Source: Pseudomonadota bacterium
GTDB taxonomy: Bacteria > Desulfobacterota > JADFVX01
Assembly: GCA_015222755.1 (NCBI GenBank)
Contig: JADFVX010000075.1
Span: 1 to 37,797, forward strand
Length of the DNA stretch: 37,797 nt
Reading direction: 5' to 3'
Shown piece after piece: positions 32,793 through 37,797 of this stretch. Under the pieces are notes generated by a model. It did not search any database and was not told the DNA's origin. It saw only the letters and a program-made list of their open reading frames with translations. Made by a program: the position numbers and the translations under genes. Numbering within the stretch: position 1 is the stretch's first letter; every line of letters begins with the position of its first letter.

Positions 32793-33425
32793 ATGGCAGA
32801 TGGCAAAAAAATATGCAGCTTGCTGTTTGAGCAATTCCCCTCTCCTGAAATTGCGCTCAACTTTTCAAGCCCACTGGAACTGCTTATAGCAACAATACTT
32901 TCGGCACAATGCACTGACAAGAGGGTCAATATAGTAACAAAGCCCCTTTTTGAAAGATACCGGACAGTAGATGATTATTCTGAGGCTGAGCTCTTAGAAA
33001 TTGAGCAATATATCCACTCAACGGGCTTTTACCGCAACAAGGCGAAGTCTATCAAGACCTGTTGCCAGATAATAAACAAACAATTTAAGGGCAGTGTCCC
33101 ATCCACAATGGAAGACCTTCTCACACTTCCCGGTGTGGGCCGTAAAACGGCAAATGTTGTACTGGGAGCTGCATTTGGAATACCTTCTTTGCCGGTAGAT
33201 ACCCATGTTATACGCGTCAGCAACAGGCTGGGACTTGCCGACAGCAAAGATCCTGATAAGATAGAACTGCAGCTTATGAAACAGGTGTCCAGAAATGACT
33301 GGATGCATTTTGCTACATCACTGATCCTTCATGGCCGGCAGATCTGTAAGGCAATAAAGCCGGAATGCGGGTCTTGCTACATATACAGCGAGTGCGAATG
33401 GAAAGAAAAACCTGACTACAGCTGA
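32793..33425 (+). CDS. nth: Endonuclease III (DNA glycosylase/AP lyase)
   Basis: This 210-residue base-excision repair enzyme removes oxidised pyrimidines and nicks abasic sites. The helix-hairpin-helix LPGVGRKTA holds the catalytic Lys118, and Asp136 lies in PVDTHV, matching Lys120 and Asp138 of E. coli. The four iron-sulfur cysteines have the exact C-x6-C-x2-C-x5-C spacing near the C-terminus (CKAIKPECGSCYIYSEC). Length is normal. Only a weak AAGG precedes the ATG. Confidence 0.97.
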   Translation: MADGKKICSLLFEQFPSPEIALNFSSPLELLIATILSAQCTDKRVNIVTKPLFERYRTVDDYSEAELLEIEQYIHSTGFYRNKAKSIKTCCQIINKQFKGSVPSTMEDLLTLPGVGRKTANVVLGAAFGIPSLPVDTHVIRVSNRLGLADSKDPDKIELQLMKQVSRNDWMHFATSLILHGRQICKAIKPECGSCYIYSECEWKEKPDYS

Positions 33426-33479
33426 AAAACTCTTTGGAAATATATAATGCGGGATGTTTCTTTCCCGTCCCAGGCGCTT

Positions 33480-33496
33480 CACCCTGAAGGAGGGTG
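33480..33496 (+). terminator. Possible hairpin terminator after nth
   Basis: CACCCT, a five-base loop and AGGGTG form a perfect 6-base-pair stem 55 bases after the nth stop. The following bases (TCCCTGTTTACTTC) are only moderately T-rich, so termination is uncertain. It lies between convergent genes. Confidence 0.35.
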
Positions 33497-33503
33497 TCCC
33501 TGT

Positions 33504-33947
33504 TTACTTCTTTCCTCTACCCTTCCCTTTCCTCTCTTTATTCTTCCCACCGCCCTTATCCGTGCCACCCTTAAGGTCGTGACCCGCCTTTAGGGCATGA
33601 AAGGCCCTGGAGCCCGGCTTTATTTCGAGACCTTTAGCAACGACACCCCATCCCTTCCCCTTGGACTTTTTGTACTCCCTCAGCACATCCTCTACAGGCT
33701 GGTTCGACAGCTCGCCCAGTCTGAGCACCATATAGGCGTCTGCCGGCCTGTCGACATTGCTGAACACGGCCTTAAGCTGCACGTCGCCTACCTTAAAGCG
33801 GGTCGTCAGTCTTGTCTTAAAACCCGATGAATCCCCTTTTACCTCGATGTTAAGCTCCTTTATCCATTCGAAATCACCAGCCGAAGCGGCAGGAGCAAAG
33901 AGGAAAAAGCCTGCCTGGACGAGGAAAAGATATTTTAGATACTTCAT
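33504..33947 (-). CDS. Secreted small protein of unknown function with basic tail
   Basis: This 147-residue protein has a clear signal peptide (MKYLKYLFLVQAGFFLFAPAASA, cleavage about after residue 23). The mature part (about 25-115) looks beta-rich at first (LNIEVKGDSSGFKTRLTTRFKVGDVQLKAVF) and then helical (PVEDVLREYKKSKGKGWGVVAKGL). The last 25 residues are Gly/Lys-rich (GGGKNKERKGKGRGKK) and probably disordered. I recognise no family. GGGAGG precedes the ATG. It has a 233-base upstream region with a possible promoter shared in style with the next gene. Confidence 0.75.
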   Translation of the reverse strand: MKYLKYLFLVQAGFFLFAPAASAGDFEWIKELNIEVKGDSSGFKTRLTTRFKVGDVQLKAVFSNVDRPADAYMVLRLGELSNQPVEDVLREYKKSKGKGWGVVAKGLEIKPGSRAFHALKAGHDLKGGTDKGGGKNKERKGKGRGKK

Positions 33948-33979
33948 TTGAGCCTCCCTTTATTTTTCACGATTGTTTT

Positions 33980-34006
33980 GAATTAAGTATGCCGTCCCCC
34001 GAATTC
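33980..34006. repeat. Short palindrome-rich element in the leader of the secreted protein gene
   Basis: A 27-base segment begins GAATTAAGTATGCCG and ends CCCCCGAATTC; a palindromic AGTATACT follows at 34018-34025. From memory, similar sequences recur in some genomes near REP-associated tyrosine transposases, but no transposase is present here and no second copy occurs in the window. Confidence 0.3.
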
Positions 34007-34017
34007 CCTGAGATCAC

Positions 34018-34050
34018 AGTATACTCCCCTGCCTTAAGAAACAAAACCTC
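34018..34050 (-). promoter_or_regulatory. Shared upstream element, copy A, with -10 box
   Basis: On the minus strand GAGGTTTTGT (34050-34041) is followed after 17 bases by TATACT (34023-34018). A related sequence (AAGGC then GGG in the spacer) lies at 35451-35485, also about 60-100 bases before a start codon. It probably is the promoter of the secreted protein gene. Confidence 0.4.
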
Positions 34051-34180
34051 TATCACGCTAGTTACTGGCCGGTGCAGAGCAGAAAAGAAACTATTGTGAG
34101 GATAAGGGTCTAAGTCGCCTTATTAAGCTGAAAGGATCTGTCCTAGAGGGACAGAAAGTTGTAAGAGAAAGCGGGTAATG

Positions 34181-35386
34181 TCACTCCTCATTCCCGTATT
34201 TATATAGTACCATCTTGTTGATGGTATCCTCCATGCGGACCTTCAGATAGCGATTCAGAGTCTCTTCTATGTTGGGATATCTCTTCCCGTAGCCCTTTAG
34301 GTCATCCCTTTTAAGTTCCATAACCTCTACATCGCCCAGTGCCCGCACCGTTGCCGTCCGCGGCTTACCCGTGATGAGTGAGACCTCGCCGAAAAATCCC
34401 CCCTCCTTCAGCTCCGCGAGCCTAAGCTGCCCCTCATCCTTATTCGTAAGTACCTCTACATGGCCGCTCTTTATGATGAACAGGGAGTCCCCCTCATCAC
34501 CCTCCCTTGTCAGGATATCCCCCTTCTTGAAGCTCCTCAGGGTAAAGTGCTCAAGGAGCCCCAGCCTGTCCTCTCTCTTAAGGGTGTTGAAGAGTGGCGA
34601 TACGGCCAGGATCTTGTCCAGTACCCTCGTTCTGAAGTGGAAATCAAGGATCTCCAGTATTCTGGGATGCCCCTTTGCTATACTTTCCACATCAGCCCTT
34701 GTCATCTGGAGAACCTCCGTATCGTCAAGTGCCATGACAGATGCGTGGCGTTTGCCGTCGGTAAAGAAGCCCGTTTCACCGAAGAAGTCCCCCTCCTTCA
34801 GCTGGGCTATCTCCACCCTTTCACCTACAACCCCCTCTATAAAGAGCCGCACCGCACCTCTGCTTATTATGTTGATGGAGCGCCCCTCGTCACCCTCACG
34901 CCATATGATGCTCCCCATGGGGAATGTGAGCCTCTTGAATGTCTCCACAAGGGGCAGGAGGTCCTCCTTCTTAAGCTCCGTAAGTAAAAGGAGTGAAGGT
35001 CTCCCTCCACTGGCTGGCCCTTCGGCATCTTTCGATTCTGCAGCCTTTTTCTTCTCCTCTAACTCCTGGCGGGCACAGAGCTCCTCCATCTTCTCCTTGG
35101 GAGTGCCAAGAGAGGGGTCCATCTCCAGTATCTTCTTGTATAGGGACAGGGCATTGATAAAGAACCCCCCCTTTGCATAGCTCTCTGCAACATCCTCGTA
35201 GAGTTCTATAGCCCAGCCATCATCGCCCATCCTTTCTATAATCTCAGCTAGTTTCAGCTGAATATCGAGGTCGGCGGGAAACCTCCTATGCAGCTCCTGG
35301 CAGGCGGACTGACTCTTGCTCAACTCCCCCCTCCTGAAGGACTGGATCACAATTTCACGAAGTTCATCGACACTTAGTTCCTGCAT
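34181..35386 (-). CDS. TPR protein with two cyclic-nucleotide-binding domains
   Basis: This 401-residue protein has an N-terminal helical repeat region of the TPR kind (about 10-100: SQSACQELHRRFPADLDIQLKLAEI, GGFFINALSLYKKILEMDPS), a charged linker (about 100-130), and two cNMP-binding domains (about 145-260 and 265-385). Each has a phosphate-binding cassette: FFGETGFFTDGKRHASV and FFGEVSLITGKPRTATV, the second closer to consensus with its arginine. It has no DNA-binding, kinase or membrane domain, so it is probably an adaptor that senses cAMP or a related nucleotide. The rhomboid gene precedes it on the same strand. Confidence 0.85.
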   Translation of the reverse strand: MQELSVDELREIVIQSFRRGELSKSQSACQELHRRFPADLDIQLKLAEIIERMGDDGWAIELYEDVAESYAKGGFFINALSLYKKILEMDPSLGTPKEKMEELCARQELEEKKKAAESKDAEGPASGGRPSLLLLTELKKEDLLPLVETFKRLTFPMGSIIWREGDEGRSINIISRGAVRLFIEGVVGERVEIAQLKEGDFFGETGFFTDGKRHASVMALDDTEVLQMTRADVESIAKGHPRILEILDFHFRTRVLDKILAVSPLFNTLKREDRLGLLEHFTLRSFKKGDILTREGDEGDSLFIIKSGHVEVLTNKDEGQLRLAELKEGGFFGEVSLITGKPRTATVRALGDVEVMELKRDDLKGYGKRYPNIEETLNRYLKVRMEDTINKMVLYKYGNEE

Positions 35387-35450
35387 ATCAGTTTTTCCTT
35401 CTCTCTTTCATAATAGATATATACCTCATTATTCTGTGAATACAAGTTTA

Positions 35451-35485
35451 ATTCTACAAGTCCCGGCCTTGAAACACAAAACCTC
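35451..35485 (-). promoter_or_regulatory. Shared upstream element, copy B, with -10 box
   Basis: On the minus strand GAGGTTTTGT (35485-35476) is followed after 19 bases by TAGAAT (35456-35451), about 65 bases before the ATG of the cNMP-binding protein. Similarity to copy A extends over about 37 bases. It probably is the promoter of this gene. Confidence 0.4.
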
Positions 35486-35498
35486 TGTCAGCTTAGCA

Positions 35499-36389
35499 TT
35501 ATCCCGCTGCCAGCCAGGCGGTGATGACAATCAGAAGCGCAGCTGTGCCGAGTGCGGCCTGATAGACGGCCTTAAGTCTCACTCCACTGCCGAATCTCCC
35601 GTAGAAGGCGCCGATGGCTGCGCCTGAAATAAAGCCTGTAATATGAGACGTTACATCGATGCGCTCCCCCGGCCCTCCAAGAAGGCCGAGCAGCATCATA
35701 CCGCCGATGATAGGCATCCAGCGGCGCAGCCTCCGGTAAGGGCTCTTATGGCCTGTCCTCCATGTATGGGCTGCAACTATCCCCAGTGCGGCGAAGACGG
35801 CAGTTGAGGCCCCGATGGAGTTATGTGACGGTGAGTGGATGAAGGCGCTCACTATATTCCCCGCTGTGCCGGCAATGAGGATGCTGAGCCATGCGACGCC
35901 GCTGCCCAGGATCTGAGAGGCAAAGAGGCTAAAGACAAGGCCAAAACCGATATTTCCTATAAGGTGAGGAAAGTCGGCATGAAGCGTAAGTGCCGTTACG
36001 GCCCGCCAGCACTCACCCTGGCGGATCAAAGCGGCATTTGCGCTCCCGATCTCATTCAGATCAAGGCTGATAAGATTGTAATTTGGAACTGAATCGACAA
36101 GGAGCAGGATTGATACATAGGTGAGCGATCCCGGCAGACCCTTTAAGATACCCGGTCTTTCTGGTTTCTTTTTCCCCTCTTCCTCTCTATTTTCCAGAAA
36201 GTAGAGGCGGAGCTGCTCCCTGGACTCTGCAAGCTTGTCGGGACGCACTATAAGAAGGAAATGGCCCTCCCATGGAAGCACTTCAGAGGAGATTCCAAGT
36301 GATTCAAGTACAAGGGCAGCATCAAGGCAGGGCTTACGTTTTCTGCTCTGGTATACGATCCCCTTATTAAGATTGCTCGTATCAATCAA
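35499..36389 (-). CDS. Rhomboid family intramembrane serine protease
   Basis: This 296-residue membrane protease cleaves other membrane proteins within the lipid bilayer. It has an N-terminal soluble region (1-85), then six to seven hydrophobic segments. Family landmarks are all present: H137-x4-H142-x3-N146 in HADFPHLIGN, the catalytic Ser195 in GAST, and His249 in SHITGF. The start is TTG with AGGGG nine bases upstream, within a repeated segment (36391-36425). The substrate is unknown. Confidence 0.9.
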   Translation of the reverse strand: MIDTSNLNKGIVYQSRKRKPCLDAALVLESLGISSEVLPWEGHFLLIVRPDKLAESREQLRLYFLENREEEGKKKPERPGILKGLPGSLTYVSILLLVDSVPNYNLISLDLNEIGSANAALIRQGECWRAVTALTLHADFPHLIGNIGFGLVFSLFASQILGSGVAWLSILIAGTAGNIVSAFIHSPSHNSIGASTAVFAALGIVAAHTWRTGHKSPYRRLRRWMPIIGGMMLLGLLGGPGERIDVTSHITGFISGAAIGAFYGRFGSGVRLKAVYQAALGTAALLIVITAWLAAG

Positions 36390-36390
36390 A

Positions 36391-36425
36391 AAAGTGCCCC
36401 TGTAATATAAGAGAGAAGATGCCCG
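36391..36425 (-). repeat. Direct repeat copy 1, at the start of the rhomboid gene
   Basis: About 28 of 35 bases match the segment at 37003-37037 (core TGCCCCTGT...GAGAGA..ATGCCCG on the plus strand). Here it includes the ribosome binding site of the rhomboid gene. The hairpin arms seen in copy 2 are not kept. Confidence 0.6.
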
Positions 36426-36453
36426 GAAAAGAAGCCGGACATGACCCTTTTCT

Positions 36454-36975
36454 CTAGCCCTTGCCTTCCAGTATCTTTAGGTCATAAGCTGCCTTATCCT
36501 GCAATCTGACCCTCAGCTCTCTAACAACGATCCTCACATGCCCATCATATTGAATTGTAGAGAGTGTATCCCTTATAAGTTTCAGGACTACTTCCTGATT
36601 TGAACCACCTGTGCCAGCCCCTATGAGGGGAAAGGCAAGCGATGAGTATCCTTTAGCTTTTACTATCTCCATGGCGCTGTGTATGGAGTCGGTAATTGAT
36701 TTTTCTGTAGAAACCCAAAAGAAGTTTATTCCGGCAACATGGATGATCGCCTTATAGGGGAGCTGGCCGGACGATGTTTCTACGGCGCCGCCCAGAGGGA
36801 TGGGGCCCTTTTTTGCGAGCTCCCTGAAAGGTCCCAGGCCTCCTCTTTTCTTGATAGCGCCTGAAACTCCCTGTGGCAGCAAAAGCCACCAGGGGATAAT
36901 GTTCCTGTTCCAGGGATTTACGATTACCTCGACCTCCTGGTCCAGGAGATCACCTTCAACGATTTTAAGATCCAT
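36454..36975 (-). CDS. Macro domain protein (ADP-ribose binding)
   Basis: This 173-residue protein is a single macro domain. The N-terminal strand and loop read IVEGDLLDQEVEVIVNPWN (about 4-22), and the ribose/phosphate loop is FPLIGAGTGGSN (about 111-122). Macro domains bind ADP-ribose and related metabolites, and many remove ADP-ribose from proteins or hydrolyse O-acetyl-ADP-ribose. The usual VNAAN reads VNPWN here, so catalytic activity is doubtful and it may only bind its ligand. The leader has a nested stem-loop (36992-37032). Confidence 0.88.
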   Translation of the reverse strand: MDLKIVEGDLLDQEVEVIVNPWNRNIIPWWLLLPQGVSGAIKKRGGLGPFRELAKKGPIPLGGAVETSSGQLPYKAIIHVAGINFFWVSTEKSITDSIHSAMEIVKAKGYSSLAFPLIGAGTGGSNQEVVLKLIRDTLSTIQYDGHVRIVVRELRVRLQDKAAYDLKILEGKG

Positions 36976-36991
36976 TAAAAGCCTACCTTTT

Positions 36992-37037
36992 ATACTCTCT
37001 TTAAAATGCCCCTGTCATACAGGAGAGAGTATGCCCG
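36992..37037 (-). repeat. Nested stem-loop and direct repeat copy 2 in the leader of the macro gene
   Basis: A perfect 9-base outer repeat ATACTCTCT (36992-37000) / AGAGAGTAT (37024-37032) encloses an inner 5-base-pair hairpin CCTGT-cat-ACAGG (37011-37023). It lies 17 bases upstream of the macro-domain ATG, and the segment 37003-37037 matches copy 1 at the rhomboid gene. It could be an RNA structure affecting translation or an operator. Confidence 0.6.
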
Positions 37038-37179
37038 CAATTATCTCTCCCCGATTTTTAATGGAATATATCTCTATCTTTTCATAAACGGTCTCAGAAC
37101 TCCAGACAGTTTATCTCCTTCTGGCATATTTGCAGGAAAAGCTTGACACATTTGTAGCTTAGCACAAATAATACCGCCT

Positions 37180-37797
37180 ATGAATTATCTCCATCAAACT
37201 GAGCCCTCTCTGGATGAGCAGATAGATGAGCTTGAACAGGAAATCCTGAAGATCGACAGTCGCCTGGCCTCTCACATCCCTTCCACTCTATGGATTTCCG
37301 ACCTCCACGGTGAAGGTGAGCGTTTTAAGTCTATCCTGCGGGGACGTTTCGGACTGATCTACCAGACCTGCAGGGAGGTCCTGCATCAAAGCATATCAGA
37401 TCAGAGGATCCGGCATCTGGTGCAGATAATCCGCAAGCAATCCTACACGAGATCAGATCAGGATGAGTTCAGTGTTCATGAAATCATTGGATTATTGACT
37501 CAGGTCATCAAGTTCAAGATGGATCATGTGGAATATGAGGCAGAAAAAGCCATCCTGCCGGAGTACCGCCAGTATATCCTCAAGCTTATTGCAGGAGAGG
37601 AGATCCCGGGCGATCTGCTTAAGGTAGAGAGGGTTGCCAGGGCCCTAGTCCTTAACCTTTGCCACACCCTTAAGCATGTTCTTCTGGACAGGATTCTGGT
37701 GCTGGGAGACATCTGGGATCGGGGGCCTCAGCCGGATCAGATTATCCGCATCCTCTCTTCCAGGCAATATGCGCCCTTTGTGGATATAGTCCTGGGC
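37180..37797 (+). CDS. fbp: Fructose-1,6-bisphosphatase class III, N-terminal part (cut by window edge)
   Basis: The 206 visible residues match the class III (Firmicutes-type) fructose-1,6-bisphosphatase of gluconeogenesis, a metallophosphatase of about 650 residues. Metal-binding motifs are visible: SDLHGE (40-45) and VLGDIWDRGP (about 176-185). The frame ends at DIVLG, just where the next motif (NHD) is expected. It stays open to the window end. A TTGACA lies at 37143-37148, but no good -10 box follows at the right distance, and no ribosome site precedes the ATG. The gene starts on the opposite strand from the macro gene, so the two are divergent. Confidence 0.9.
   Translation, partial: MNYLHQTEPSLDEQIDELEQEILKIDSRLASHIPSTLWISDLHGEGERFKSILRGRFGLIYQTCREVLHQSISDQRIRHLVQIIRKQSYTRSDQDEFSVHEIIGLLTQVIKFKMDHVEYEAEKAILPEYRQYILKLIAGEEIPGDLLKVERVARALVLNLCHTLKHVLLDRILVLGDIWDRGPQPDQIIRILSSRQYAPFVDIVLG

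Noticed and set aside
34371..35180. Plus-strand frame of 269 codons opposite the cNMP-binding protein gene
   Set aside because: It is very Ser/Pro-rich as expected from the antisense of a charged coding region, and the minus-strand gene has clear domains.
37143..37176. Promoter of the fructose-bisphosphatase gene from TTGACA and TAATAC
   Set aside because: The spacer would be 20 bases and the start codon would lie only a few bases after the start point; only the -35 matches well.
1..37797. tRNA, rRNA, CRISPR arrays or intact transposase genes
   Set aside because: I looked for T-loop motifs, regular spaced repeats and transposase-like frames and found none that I can support.

Overview
The window looks like a Gram-negative bacterial chromosome segment. 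It carries a lipoprotein-type polysaccharide export protein, outer-envelope style lipoproteins, a PpnN-type nucleosidase and RecG. The gene order pyrR-pyrB-pyrC-carA-X-carB-greA, and RecG with a long N-terminal extension, remind me of Desulfuromonadales and other former Deltaproteobacteria. A PyrR attenuator and a class III fructose-bisphosphatase are less common there, so the taxon is only a guess (Desulfobacterota or Nitrospirota-like). I saw no rRNA or tRNA gene, CRISPR array or intact insertion sequence.

Left part (1-14.5 kb, all minus strand): an exopolysaccharide or glycoconjugate locus. In transcription order it has a NarL/LuxR-type regulator with a degenerate receiver, a zinc-ribbon PilZ protein behind a good sigma-70 promoter with an upstream palindrome, and a three-domain fusion (degenerate nucleotidyltransferase, beta-helix, phosphoglycosyl transferase). 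Next come a polysaccharide export lipoprotein, a radical SAM protein of the RiPP-maturase type, a GNAT/CelD-type acyltransferase, a short-chain dehydrogenase fused to a PLP aminotransferase, a second GNAT, a GT4 glycosyltransferase, an ABC-2 exporter, and a membrane protein cut by the window edge. The initiating transferase, the oxidise-then-aminate fusion and the two acyltransferases together suggest a surface glycan carrying an N-acylated amine, exported by the ABC transporter. A decayed 85-base copy of an internal gene junction lies at 10173-10257.

Middle part (14.9-30.6 kb, minus strand): a small cysteine-rich protein, a spermidine synthase-like protein, a UPF0158 protein and ppnN come first. 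They are followed by a compact run transcribed from 30.5 to 18.0 kb: pyrR, pyrB, pyrC, carA, an unknown gene, carB, greA, a transglutaminase lipoprotein, a DUF1858 protein and recG. The run starts with a recognisable sigma-70 promoter, a PyrR-binding hairpin and an intrinsic terminator (a pyrimidine-sensing attenuator), and closes with a terminator after recG. It makes UMP precursors, with transcription fidelity and DNA repair genes attached.

Right part (30.6-37.8 kb): a MinD/ParA-type ATPase with a near-consensus promoter and, divergently, a PQQ-repeat propeller protein and endonuclease III. Then come a secreted basic protein, a TPR plus double cyclic-nucleotide-binding protein, a rhomboid protease and a macro-domain protein (all minus), and the 5' part of a class III fructose-1,6-bisphosphatase on the plus strand. 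Two pairs of short related upstream elements occur in this part.
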